A DNA stretch of 64,000 bases from an uncultured Clostridia bacterium (lineage in GTDB: Bacteria; Bacillota; Clostridia; Lachnospirales; CAG-274), in contig CANQVZ010000008.1 of NCBI GenBank assembly GCA_947627425.1, positions 1 through 64,000 on the forward strand. Direction: 5' to 3'. The notes under the pieces are model-generated. The model made no database searches. It was not told the origin of the DNA and worked only from the letters and a program-made list of their open reading frames with translations. How positions within the stretch are numbered: the stretch's first letter is position 1; each line of letters opens with the position of its first letter. Shown one piece after another: positions 33,066-42,103 of this stretch. The position numbers and the translations under genes are program-made.

Positions 33066-33578
33066 ATGGGCAGAAAAAAAACAGAATCACTGGAGGAAAT
33101 TATAACAAAAACGGTGCTGGCTACACGCATGTCCTGCGCCAAAGAAGTTAAAGATGTATTTAAAGCTACAGAAAAAAGGCTCTACGCCTACCCCGTTCTT
33201 TTGGTAAAAAAGAAGGAAGACGAAGAAACCCTTGATGAAATCCAGAAATACGGAATAAAAGAAAAAAGCAAAAGCATAACAAGATTTGTAAAGAGCGGAA
33301 CGAGGCTGTCGCAAGAGGAAATCAAAACAGGCATAATAATAGACCTGCAGGCTACGATCGCGAACGATACGCACGAAATTTATAAAATAGAAAAGGCTCT
33401 CGAGCAAATAAAGGGGGATGAATACGAAGAAATAATAAAGCTTAAATATTTCGAGCAAAAAACTGACGAAGAAATAGCGGAAAAAATGAACTGTTCGCCG
33501 AGAACAGTGAGAACCCACAAATATGCTCTAGTGGGCAGAATATCTGTGTATTTATACGGTGCAGAAGCGTTACAATAA
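33066..33578 (+). CDS. sigma-like late transcription regulator (ArpU/RinA-type role)
   Basis: 170 aa. The C-terminal IKLKYFEQKTDEEIAEKMNC then SPRTVRTHKYALVGRI is a sigma-70 region-4 type HTH. The N-terminal half is basic and helical. Genes of this size placed as last early gene before the terminase operon regulate late transcription in Gram-positive phages (ArpU, RinA, LtrC). Directly downstream lie TGCCAAA repeats and a promoter, probably its target. RBS: AATAAGGAGG and CAGGAG near the start. Confidence 0.8.
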   Translation: MGRKKTESLEEIITKTVLATRMSCAKEVKDVFKATEKRLYAYPVLLVKKKEDEETLDEIQKYGIKEKSKSITRFVKSGTRLSQEEIKTGIIIDLQATIANDTHEIYKIEKALEQIKGDEYEEIIKLKYFEQKTDEEIAEKMNCSPRTVRTHKYALVGRISVYLYGAEALQ

Positions 33579-33579
33579 T

Positions 33580-33662
33580 TGCCAAATAGAGCTGCCAAAA
33601 GTCTGCCTTGTAATGTTGCCAAATAAGTGATATACTTTTTTTAAGATTAAAAGTGTGCCACA
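33580..33662 (+). promoter_or_regulatory. TGCCAAA repeat array upstream of the late operon
   Basis: TGCCAAATA (33,580), TGCCAAAA (33,593), TGCC (33,604), TGCCAAATA (33,617) and TGCCACAA (33,656) occur in the same orientation with spacings of 13, 11, 13 and 39 bp. A tandem array of one motif ending at the -10 box is the arrangement expected of an activator-binding region. The protein encoded immediately upstream is the natural candidate binder. Confidence 0.65.
33608..33636 (+). promoter_or_regulatory. late-operon promoter
   Basis: TTGTAA (33,608-33,613), 17-bp spacer, TATACT (33,631-33,636). The -35 is imperfect and the spacer carries a TGCCAAATA copy, which fits an activator-dependent late promoter. 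It is followed by a terminator 27 bp on, suggesting transcription control by read-through. Confidence 0.6.
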
Positions 33663-33695
33663 AGAGCCGTTGCAAGCAGAAGCAACGGCTCTTTT
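33663..33695 (+). terminator. intrinsic terminator or attenuator in the late leader
   Basis: An AGAGCCGTTGC stem pairs with GCAACGGCTCT around AAGCAGAA and is followed by TTTT. It lies between the late promoter and the first late gene, so either it ends early-operon transcripts or it is part of an antitermination control. Confidence 0.8.
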
Positions 33696-33722
33696 TCATG
33701 CACCGGGAAGGAGGAATGCCAA

Positions 33723-35276
33723 ATGGCAAGACGGAAAACACCAAAGAAAATTACATACCAATCACAGGCGGAAGCCAGAACAGAAGCTGGCGGCATTCCT
33801 GTGTTCTGTGCGTTTGACAAATTGATTAACCCGAAGGATTTAATCGGAAATCCAAGAAATCCGAACCACCACCCGAAGGAACAAATAGAATTACTGGCAC
33901 ACATAATACAATCGCAGGGCTGGCGCGCGCCGATAACCGTGAGCAATCAGAGCGGATTTGTTGTGCGCGGACACGGAAGACTGGCAGCGGCTTTATATTT
34001 TAAGGCGGAGGCTGTCCCCGTCGATTACCAAAACTACTCTAACGAGGCAGAGGAATGGGCGGATCTAATCGCGGACAACAGACTGGCAGAACTATCCGAC
34101 ATCGACAACACAAAAATAGTCGAGCTGATCGCGGATTTAGACACAGGAGAGGTTCCTGTCATATTGACAGGCTACGATGAGGATGAAATAAATAACATAT
34201 TGGCGGCAATGGCAGGTGAAGGAGACGCAGAAGCCGACGGCATAGACGAAGTGACGCCACCGCCAGAAATACCCATGTCGCAGCCCGGAGATTTATGGCT
34301 TTTAGGTGAACACCGAGTAATATGTGGAAGCGCAACAGATAAAGCAACGATTGAGAGGCTTATGGATGGCGAAAAAGCGAGCTGCGTATGGACGGATCCT
34401 CCATACGGAGTAAGTTACACAGGCGGTGAAGGTAAGACATGGGACATGCTTAACTCAGATGATAAAACAGGCGACGACCTAATGGGCGAGTTATTAATTC
34501 CTAGTTTTAAGAATATGGCAGAAAATACCGAAGATACAGCAGCTTTTTATATATGGTATGCGTCAAATAGGCGCAGAGATTTTGAAGATGCCATGACTGC
34601 CGTGGGACTGTTAGAAAAGCAGCAAATAATATGGGTAAAAAATAATTTCCAAATGGGACATGCAAATTATCACTGGGGACACGAACCCTGCTTTTATGCC
34701 GAAAAAGCAGGATACAGTGCAGATTTTTACGGAGACAGAACAAATCAAACTGTATGGCGAGTGTGCAGACGAACTAAAAGCGATATAGCAACAACCATAA
34801 CAGGCGGAATACTTATAACAGACGGCAGCGGCGGCAAAATGTATATTGTCGAAAAAGCGCCGAAGGACAAAAAAACAAGATATATAAGACTGTCCGAGAA
34901 AGACACAGCTTACCTCTACTCAGACAACAAAACAAGTACGGCGTGGGAAGTATCAAGAGAATCAAAATACGAACACCCCACACAAAAACCCGTTGAATTG
35001 GCAACAAGAGCAATAGAAAACAGCACTAAAGAGGGAGAAATCGTCCTTGACCTTTTCGGGGGCAGCGGAACAGCCCTTATAGGCGCAGAATTGACCCACA
35101 GACGGGCATATATAGCAGAGCTTACACCGAAATACACAGATGTAATAGTTAATCGTTATGTAAGGCTCACAGGCAATGTCGGGGGGGGTTGCGTAAGAAA
35201 TGGTAAAACTATACCATATGCACAACTTAAGGAGGAAAACAACCGAGCGAACGGAAGAGAAAGCGAAATGAGGTGA
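33723..35276 (+). CDS. ParB-like domain fused to DNA N4/N6 methyltransferase
   Basis: 517 aa. Residues about 30-150 are a ParB/sulfiredoxin-like nuclease domain (LIGNPRNPNHHPKEQIELLA, FVVRGHGRLAAALYF, WADLIADNRLAEL). The C-terminal part is a beta-class DNA methylase: motif IV TDPPYGVSYTGG and motif I VLDLFGGSGTALIGAEL, with SATDKATIERLM before the catalytic site. Such fusions sit beside terminase genes in many phages and probably protect phage DNA or mark it for packaging. A G8 tract (35,181-35,188) lies 30 codons before the stop. Changing its length would only alter the last residues. Confidence 0.9.
   Translation: MARRKTPKKITYQSQAEARTEAGGIPVFCAFDKLINPKDLIGNPRNPNHHPKEQIELLAHIIQSQGWRAPITVSNQSGFVVRGHGRLAAALYFKAEAVPVDYQNYSNEAEEWADLIADNRLAELSDIDNTKIVELIADLDTGEVPVILTGYDEDEINNILAAMAGEGDAEADGIDEVTPPPEIPMSQPGDLWLLGEHRVICGSATDKATIERLMDGEKASCVWTDPPYGVSYTGGEGKTWDMLNSDDKTGDDLMGELLIPSFKNMAENTEDTAAFYIWYASNRRRDFEDAMTAVGLLEKQQIIWVKNNFQMGHANYHWGHEPCFYAEKAGYSADFYGDRTNQTVWRVCRRTKSDIATTITGGILITDGSGGKMYIVEKAPKDKKTRYIRLSEKDTAYLYSDNKTSTAWEVSRESKYEHPTQKPVELATRAIENSTKEGEIVLDLFGGSGTALIGAELTHRRAYIAELTPKYTDVIVNRYVRLTGNVGGGCVRNGKTIPYAQLKEENNRANGRESEMR
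35181..35188 (+). repeat. poly-G tract (G8) near the 3' end of the ParB-methylase
   Basis: Eight G residues in codons for VGGGC. Seven G would end the protein at once (VGGVA then stop) and nine would end it after LRKKW, so only a tail of about 25 residues varies. Third poly-G tract of at least eight bases in this window, again in a DNA methyltransferase. Confidence 0.75.
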
Positions 35277-35283
35277 AGCCAAT

Positions 35284-35868
35284 ATGAATAAAAAAGAGAC
35301 GGCAGCACCGCAGTTATGGGAACGACAACCAAAAGAAGGACCGCAGGCGTTCAAAGCGTTTGCAGCCTATAGAGACAGCGGGATAAACGGCGCAAGACGC
35401 AGCTTAACAAGGACTGCACAAAATCTTACCAAAAGAGACGGCACCCACTACTCTGACGGAACCCTTAAAGTTTGGAGTCAAAGGTGGCATTGGCAAGAGC
35501 GAGTAAAAGCCTTTGACGAATATATGGACAAACAAATCAGGGACGAACTGTCTAAAGGAATAACGAATATGCTCAAAAAGCATGTAGATATAGCACAAGC
35601 AATGCTTGTTAAAGCGTTAAAGGCTTTGCAGAGCATACCAGAAACGGAGCTAAACGCGCAGGATATAACAAAAATGGTTGATATAGCCAGTAAGCTTGAA
35701 AGGATAAGTAGAGGCGAATCAACCGAGCGTACAGAGGGAACAAGAACTGTTACGGGAGAGGTTCAGGCACATGCAACCCTCAACACATATAATACAGACC
35801 TGAGTGGACTAAGCGACGAAGAACTGGAGAAATTGAATGAACTCGTGGGCAAACTTGCTGCTGAGTAA
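35284..35868 (+). CDS. terS: terminase small subunit
   Basis: 194 aa with an N-terminal HTH-like part (ESP-like): FKAFAAYRDSGINGARRSLT, then LTKRDGTHYSDGTLKVWSQR WHWQERVKAFDEY, a pattern found in small terminase subunits of Clostridia phages. A helical oligomerisation part and an acidic C-terminus follow (LSGLSDEELEKLNELVGKLA). It recognises phage DNA for packaging. It overlaps the large subunit by 32 bp. Confidence 0.82.
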   Translation: MNKKETAAPQLWERQPKEGPQAFKAFAAYRDSGINGARRSLTRTAQNLTKRDGTHYSDGTLKVWSQRWHWQERVKAFDEYMDKQIRDELSKGITNMLKKHVDIAQAMLVKALKALQSIPETELNAQDITKMVDIASKLERISRGESTERTEGTRTVTGEVQAHATLNTYNTDLSGLSDEELEKLNELVGKLAAE

Positions 35869-37321
35869 CCCAGAGGCAGCAAAAAGGCTACAGAACCAAA
35901 TCTCCCGTGAAATAGCAGAGAGAACCCTGCCGGGCTTTATAGAACAGGCGTGGCAGGTTATCGAGCCGGGAATTGAATATGTTGACAATTGGCATATTCA
36001 CTTGATCGGCGAATATATGGAGGCTATAAACAGGGGACAAATACAGAGATTGATTATAAATATGCCACCAAGGCATATGAAATCGCTTGAAGTAACTGTT
36101 TGCTATCCGGTATGGACATGGATTAAAAACCCGGAAAAGCGTTTTATAAAGGTCAGCTATAGCGACAGCCTGTCTCGTAAGCACAATATAATAGCAAGAG
36201 ACATAATAAATAGTCCTTGGTACCAACACAACTGGGGAGACCAATTCACGCTAAAAGCAGATGTAAACCGACAGGCAGAGTTCAAAAACAATCATCAAGG
36301 TTTCATGCTATCCACATCAGTGGGCGGAGCCTTAACAGGCGAAGGTGGCGATGTAATCATAATAGACGATCCACAAAATCCCCTCATGGCTAACAGTGAA
36401 GCCGAACGAGAAGCAAGCGTGAACTTCTTTAAAAACACCCTACAAACTCGACTTAACAACCCTAAAACGGGCGTTTTTATAATAATCATGCAGAGGCTTC
36501 ACGAAAACGACCTGACCGGGCATATATTAAGCGAACAACTGGACTATGAACACCTGTGCCTTCCTGCGATTGCCGAGAAAAAAACCGTGGTAACATTCCC
36601 GATAAGCGGAAAAGAAATCATAAGGGAACCGGGCGATGTTTTGAATGAAGGCAGATTTGATATGACAGTCCTCGAAAATTTAAAGCAATCAATGGGTAGT
36701 GTCCAGTTTGCGGGGCAATTCCTACAGACGCCTGCACCGGCAGAAGGTATTATATTCAAACGGGAGTGGCTGCACAACTTCTACACGCAGGCACCCCGGA
36801 CGACCGACATACAAAGCTGGGATATGGCATTTACCAAGAGTGAGGGTAGCGCAAAGGTAGCAGGAATAGTTATGGGTAAAAACAAGGCGGATATATACAT
36901 AAAGGACCTTGTAAACGACAAAATGGACTTTACGGAGAGCGTGGCAGCCGTCCGAACCTTATCGGGCAAATGGTCGTCCGCCAGAGCGAAAGTTGTCGAG
37001 AATAAAGCCAACGGTCCCGCAATCGTAAACACCCTCAAAAAAGAAATACCCGGCATGGTAGAGTTTAACCCGAAAGGCAGCAAGGAAGAAAGAGCAATGA
37101 GCATAACGCCTTACTTCGAGGCGGGCAATATCCATTTTCCCGATCCAAAGACCCACCCGTGGGTGGAGGATTTAATAAGGGATTTGCTCATTTTTCCGAA
37201 AGGCACATACAAAGACACGGTCGATGCATTAGTGCAAGGTATTTTATATTTAATGGATAAACCAATAAGCAGTATAGGCGGAAGCAACCTGAGTAAAGAG
37301 AGCTACTGGCACAGCATTTAA
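35837..37321 (+). CDS. terL: terminase large subunit
   Basis: 494 aa. The ATPase has an atypical Walker A (INMPPRHMKSLEV) and Walker B (VIIIDDPQNP) as in the COG5410/5362 terminase type. The C-terminal RNase H-like nuclease shows SWDMAFTKSEGSAKVAG, KADIYIKDL and a final YKDTVDALVQGILYLMD. It packages DNA through the portal and cuts it. Start ATG 35,837 lies inside terS. Confidence 0.93.
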   Translation: MNSWANLLLSNPEAAKRLQNQISREIAERTLPGFIEQAWQVIEPGIEYVDNWHIHLIGEYMEAINRGQIQRLIINMPPRHMKSLEVTVCYPVWTWIKNPEKRFIKVSYSDSLSRKHNIIARDIINSPWYQHNWGDQFTLKADVNRQAEFKNNHQGFMLSTSVGGALTGEGGDVIIIDDPQNPLMANSEAEREASVNFFKNTLQTRLNNPKTGVFIIIMQRLHENDLTGHILSEQLDYEHLCLPAIAEKKTVVTFPISGKEIIREPGDVLNEGRFDMTVLENLKQSMGSVQFAGQFLQTPAPAEGIIFKREWLHNFYTQAPRTTDIQSWDMAFTKSEGSAKVAGIVMGKNKADIYIKDLVNDKMDFTESVAAVRTLSGKWSSARAKVVENKANGPAIVNTLKKEIPGMVEFNPKGSKEERAMSITPYFEAGNIHFPDPKTHPWVEDLIRDLLIFPKGTYKDTVDALVQGILYLMDKPISSIGGSNLSKESYWHSI

Positions 37322-37340
37322 TAAAGGAGATGAGCAATAA

Positions 37341-38732
37341 GTGGGTAAATTCGATGAATACGGAAAAACGGGACTATTTCGCTTCAATACCGGATGGATT
37401 TACGAAGAATTCCTCCGGGAGCTTCAGGGGAGAAAAGGCGTTGAAGTTTACAAAGAAATGTCCGAAAATGATGATGTAATAGGTGCGATACTGTTCGCCA
37501 CAGAAATGCTCATGCGCCAGAGTGAATGGAACATTCAGGAGGCAGGAACGCAACAGGTGGATATGGACGCCGCAGAATTTGTACGGAGCTGCATGAACGA
37601 CATGGAGGAAACATGGAGCGATTTCATCTCCGAAGTTTTGAGTTTTTTAACCTACGGCTGGAGCTATCACGAAATCGTATATAAACGCAGAATGGGCAAT
37701 ACCAAAGACCCAAAGACCAAGAGCAAGTATACCGACGGGCTTATAGGTTGGAGAAAGCTCCCGATTAGGTCGCAGGACACCTTATGGGAATGGAAATACG
37801 ACGATAACGACAACCTCATAGGACTTATACAATGCGCCCCTCCAAATTATGCGCAAGTATTCATCCCGATTGAAAAGGCGCTACATTTTAAGACCAAAAA
37901 CAGAAAGAATAACCCAGAAGGACGCAGTATTCTGCGCAACTGTTACCGCAATTGGTATTTCAAACGCAGAATACAAGAGATTGAAGGTATAGGCATAGAG
38001 CGAGACCTCGCAGGCTTACCCGTACTCACGGCTCCCGAGGGTGTGGACATTTGGAGCGACGAAAACCGAGAAGAGCTCGAAAAGGCAGAAAGGATAGTAA
38101 GCAGTGTTCGCAGAGACGAAAGAGAGGGAATCGTCCTCGGAAACGGATGGCAATTCACACTAACAAGTACGGGCGGAAGGCGGCAGTTTGATACAAATCA
38201 AATAATAGAGCGATACGACACCCGCATGGCAATGACCGTCCTTGCAGATTTTGTACTTTTAGGACACCAAAATGTCGGCAGCTTTGCGCTTTCAAGCGAC
38301 AAAACAGAAATGTTCGGTATAGCAATGGGCGCGTTCCTCGATTTGATATGCGAAGTATTTAACAGTCAGGCGATCCCACGACTAATTGACATAAACGGCG
38401 ACCGCTTCAAAGGCATTACAGATTATCCCCAGCTCGTACACGGAGACATTGAGACGCAAGACTTAGGACAGCTCGGCGACTTCGTAAGCAAAATGGTGGG
38501 CATAGGAGCAATAACCCCCGACGAGAAAATGGAGGATTACCTGCGTATGACCGCAAACCTGCCGGAGCGCGACTTTGATACAGACTACGGCACCCCAAAT
38601 AAGCCGCCAGAACAGCCACAGAGCGACGAAAACACCGAAAACGAACAGATACAAGACAAAGTGCCGAAAAAGCCTAACACAGCCGCAGGGGACGGCAAAG
38701 ACGGCGCAGATGACGAACCCCCGGAGGGATAA
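37341..38732 (+). CDS. portal protein (DUF935-like)
   Basis: 463 aa, GTG start after AAAGGAG. It shows ENDDVIGAILFATEMLMRQS, SEVLSFLTYGWSYHEIVYKR, LPIRSQDTLWEWKYDDNDNL and LADFVLLGHQNVGSFALSS, the pattern of Mu-gp29/DUF935-type portals. The C-terminal tail is Pro/Glu/Asp-rich. It forms the dodecameric channel at the head vertex. Directly between terminase and Mu-F-type head protein, as in Mu-like heads. Confidence 0.88.
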   Translation: MGKFDEYGKTGLFRFNTGWIYEEFLRELQGRKGVEVYKEMSENDDVIGAILFATEMLMRQSEWNIQEAGTQQVDMDAAEFVRSCMNDMEETWSDFISEVLSFLTYGWSYHEIVYKRRMGNTKDPKTKSKYTDGLIGWRKLPIRSQDTLWEWKYDDNDNLIGLIQCAPPNYAQVFIPIEKALHFKTKNRKNNPEGRSILRNCYRNWYFKRRIQEIEGIGIERDLAGLPVLTAPEGVDIWSDENREELEKAERIVSSVRRDEREGIVLGNGWQFTLTSTGGRRQFDTNQIIERYDTRMAMTVLADFVLLGHQNVGSFALSSDKTEMFGIAMGAFLDLICEVFNSQAIPRLIDINGDRFKGITDYPQLVHGDIETQDLGQLGDFVSKMVGIGAITPDEKMEDYLRMTANLPERDFDTDYGTPNKPPEQPQSDENTENEQIQDKVPKKPNTAAGDGKDGADDEPPEG

Positions 38733-38735
38733 TGA

Positions 38736-41700
38736 ATGGCAAATAAAATAGTATTTACTAAAGCGACAGCGAAAAATAATAAGAAAAAGAAACCCAGTAA
38801 AACCGCAGCTCTTAAAAAGCTTAACAGTTTTTTAAATTCGGAAGAGCCTAAAACCGTTGAACTACTTGTAAATAACCTTCATGCACAAAGTAATAGCATA
38901 ACATACAAGGAGCTTAGGGAGGCATACATGGCAGGAGGAATAACCGGAGAACAATTCATAAAATGGGAAATGAAGTATAGCAACCTTGTGAAGACGGTTC
39001 TGCAGCCTGAATGGGAAAAGGCTGCAGCAGAAGCGGCGCAGGAAATGAAAGACAAATACCCCTATTTTCTCTATCAGCCCGGTGTAGGAGCGGCTGCGGA
39101 CTGGATAAAGCAACACGGGGCAGAACTTGTAACAAATCTAGCAACAGTACAACGGGAGGCTTTAAATGCCGTTATAAGCCATGTAAGCGGATATACGGCA
39201 ATAACACCCGATGCGGCAGCAAGGATAATGCGCTCATGTATCGGGCTAACCAAACCGCAGGCGATCGCAAATTTAAGATATAGGGAAGCAGTAAAAACGG
39301 CTTACATCAATGCGCACCCGAACGGCAAACTTGAAACCGCCGAAAAGAAGGCAAAAGAAGCGGCTGCCAGATATGCCGCACGGCAGCACCGATACAGAGC
39401 GTTCAGCATTGCCCGTACAGAGTTAGCCTTCGGATACAATGCAGGAGCATACGGAGCCACAAAGGACGCTCAATCAAAAGGATATATAGGCGATTGCAAA
39501 AAAGTATGGATGACAGCATACGACGAAAGAGTGTGCCCTATATGCTCCGCAATGGACGGCGAGAAAAGAAATATGGATGAAGCGTTCAGCAACGGAACAC
39601 TCCTGCCGCCCGGACACCCACAGTGCAGATGTGCAGTCGCGTATGAGGAAGTACCGGGAACAACTACGCAGCCACAGCCGGCAAGCAATACAATGGATGC
39701 GCAGTCTCAACAGCCACAGAGTCAACCACAACCGACAGCAGCACAGCCGCAGCAGGCACCAGTACCACAGGCACAACCGACAGCGATACAGCCTCAAATA
39801 ATAGATCCGAATGCCCCGGACATACCTGCCACAATAAAAATGACAGATCAGGAATTGACATATCAAAATGACATTAATTTAGGTGGCACGGGCAAAATGG
39901 AATTATTTAAAGATACAGACGGCAACGACTGGCTGTTTAAACCTGCACGAACCAAAGCGGGAATGCCAGAGGAATTCAGAGCATATGCTCAAGAAGCGGG
40001 ATACAAGGTTCAGGGCATAGTCGACCCAGACACAGCGGTTCAGGTCGGCGTCGGCAATCTCCGCGGTGAATTTGGAGCATATCAGCGAAGAATAAATACA
40101 GTAGAAGGTATAAATTTTAAGAATTGGCAGAGAGGATATGGAGTACCCGACAGCGATATAACGCCCGAAATGTTTAACCAGATCCAAAGAGAACATGTTA
40201 CAGACTGGTTGCTAGGCAATTTTGACAGCCACGGAGGAAACTTCATAACCGATGTAAATGACAATATAATAGGCGTGGATAAAGAGCAAGCCTTTAGGTA
40301 TATAAAAGACAAAGCAAGTCATGTAATGAGCTATAATTATCACCCTAACAGCGCATACGGAGAAACAGAGCCTATATATAACACTATTTACCGCAAATAC
40401 GCAAAGGGCGACATACAACTTGACTTAAACGCAACTTTGCCGTATATTAAAAGAGTGGAGGCAATCCCAGACGCAGAATATAGGGAGATATTCAGACAAT
40501 ACGCCGAGAGTCTGCATGGCAAAGGAAAAGCGGCAGAGGATTTACTCGATACCATTGTAAAGCGTAAACAAAATCTCCGAAAGTCATACAAGCAATTTTA
40601 CAGCGAACTTGAAACAGAGCGAGCAGGAGCAAAGAAAACATTTAAGTTTGCCGACGAAATAGCAGGAACAGCCAAGCCAAAGGCGCCTAAAAAACCAAAA
40701 GCACCAAAGCCACAAGTGGCGGCGGCTCCAAAACCGACTGTTCCTGTTAAGACAGACAGCGGATTTATGATTTCAGATGTACTGAATGACATAACTGTAC
40801 TGCCAAAGACACAGAACGGCGTAGCAATACGATCCGACGGTGGCATGCTCGAACAGATGAATTTGACAGGCAGAATGCTTACTATAGACGGCAACGATTT
40901 CTACGAAATATCTGGGAAACTTACAGAAGATACATGGACTGCAGCGGTAGCCGATGCAAGGAAACGAGGCGTACAAACACCGATAGAATTCTACAGAATG
41001 CAGAATGGTAACAGTTATTCATCAAGTGTAGTAGCTTCTACCATAGATGGCGTGCGGATAACCCTGCCGAGTCAAGCGCAATTTGAAATATATTCAGATA
41101 TTGCCAATAAGAATTTATACAGTATGAGTGGGTATTTCCGCATAAAAGTACCCGTAACAGGCAATACAACAACAGACCGCAAGGCACTGAAGGATATACT
41201 GGACAAGTCAGGCTTAAAAGCATTGACAGTCGACCCCACAGAGGCGGAGGAAAGATTGCTGAAAAAATCTCGTATAGCTTGGCAGAGAGACCCACAGGGC
41301 ATGGAAAGAGCCTTAAAAGCTCCACTGAACCGACGGGAGGCAGAGCTTGACAAGATACTAAGTAAATGCGGCATATCGCCTACAAGAGTTGATAATTTAG
41401 AGCTTCAGGAGATTTTTCCCGGATACAGTATATACATAGACCCCGAAGCTCAGAAAGAATATATGCAGGCAGGACTGACACATATATGGGCTGGAGTAGG
41501 CAATTGCGACGGAGTAGTCGCCATTTGCAAAAGCGACGGTTTAATGGCGACAAATTACCGAATGACCACAGGTATGAAAGACTGTGGAGCAAGTCCCGAA
41601 AAGGACATGAAAACAGGCGGAGCAGACAGTGTATTTACAAGAATAGGCTTAAAGACACAAACAGAGTACGCGCAAAGCTATTTAGGCGATTATTACAGAA

Positions 41701-42089
41701 TAATTATAGATCCAAGTGAAATGAACCGTACAGATTGGTATGCATTTGAATACGACAGTTATGGAGTTACAAAACCCGGAGAGAAAGATGATCGTTTCAG
41801 AAAAAGAAAAAACACAATAGGTTTTATAAAATCGCAAGCAAAGCAATATGCAGACTCTAACGAAATCATGTTTAGACATGGTATATCCACAAATAAATTT
41901 ATAGGGATTTCTTGCCAAAACGGCATGAGAAGAGACGCTCTACTTCAAAAATTCAAAGATGCAGGAATTACCGAAATAAACGGCGTAGACATAAACGATT
42001 TTGTACAAGTTACATGGAAAGTCGGAGATGACTGCCGGCGCGGTATTGAAGGGTTAAGTTATTACGATAAAAATAAACCAAAATTCTGA
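38736..42089 (+). CDS. Mu F/SPP1 gp7-type minor head protein fused to a kinase-like domain and an unknown C-terminal domain
   Basis: 1117 aa. Residues 1-about 310 are a Mu-F-type head morphogenesis protein (FSIARTELAFGYNAGAYGAT; CPICSAMDGEKRN; LPPGHPQCRCAVAYE). A Gln/Pro linker follows (about 311-360). Residues about 365-650 look like a PI3/4-kinase or HipA-like fold: WLFKPARTK (K402), then DWLLGNFDSHGGN (D490, N495, D497, N502) and IIGVDKEQAF (D515), in the order of ATP lysine, catalytic loop and metal Asp. A Lys/Pro linker leads to residues about 690-1117 with conserved-looking motifs GGADSVFTR, DWYAFEYD and NEIMFRHGIS but no family I can name. Fused enzymes on such head proteins are usually carried in the virion and injected. 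Confidence 0.85.
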   Translation: MANKIVFTKATAKNNKKKKPSKTAALKKLNSFLNSEEPKTVELLVNNLHAQSNSITYKELREAYMAGGITGEQFIKWEMKYSNLVKTVLQPEWEKAAAEAAQEMKDKYPYFLYQPGVGAAADWIKQHGAELVTNLATVQREALNAVISHVSGYTAITPDAAARIMRSCIGLTKPQAIANLRYREAVKTAYINAHPNGKLETAEKKAKEAAARYAARQHRYRAFSIARTELAFGYNAGAYGATKDAQSKGYIGDCKKVWMTAYDERVCPICSAMDGEKRNMDEAFSNGTLLPPGHPQCRCAVAYEEVPGTTTQPQPASNTMDAQSQQPQSQPQPTAAQPQQAPVPQAQPTAIQPQIIDPNAPDIPATIKMTDQELTYQNDINLGGTGKMELFKDTDGNDWLFKPARTKAGMPEEFRAYAQEAGYKVQGIVDPDTAVQVGVGNLRGEFGAYQRRINTVEGINFKNWQRGYGVPDSDITPEMFNQIQREHVTDWLLGNFDSHGGNFITDVNDNIIGVDKEQAFRYIKDKASHVMSYNYHPNSAYGETEPIYNTIYRKYAKGDIQLDLNATLPYIKRVEAIPDAEYREIFRQYAESLHGKGKAAEDLLDTIVKRKQNLRKSYKQFYSELETERAGAKKTFKFADEIAGTAKPKAPKKPKAPKPQVAAAPKPTVPVKTDSGFMISDVLNDITVLPKTQNGVAIRSDGGMLEQMNLTGRMLTIDGNDFYEISGKLTEDTWTAAVADARKRGVQTPIEFYRMQNGNSYSSSVVASTIDGVRITLPSQAQFEIYSDIANKNLYSMSGYFRIKVPVTGNTTTDRKALKDILDKSGLKALTVDPTEAEERLLKKSRIAWQRDPQGMERALKAPLNRREAELDKILSKCGISPTRVDNLELQEIFPGYSIYIDPEAQKEYMQAGLTHIWAGVGNCDGVVAICKSDGLMATNYRMTTGMKDCGASPEKDMKTGGADSVFTRIGLKTQTEYAQSYLGDYYRIIIDPSEMNRTDWYAFEYDSYGVTKPGEKDDRFRKRKNTIGFIKSQAKQYADSNEIMFRHGISTNKFIGISCQNGMRRDALLQKFKDAGITEINGVDINDFVQVTWKVGDDCRRGIEGLSYYDKNKPKF

Positions 42090-42103
42090 AAGGAGCAACA
42101 ATT

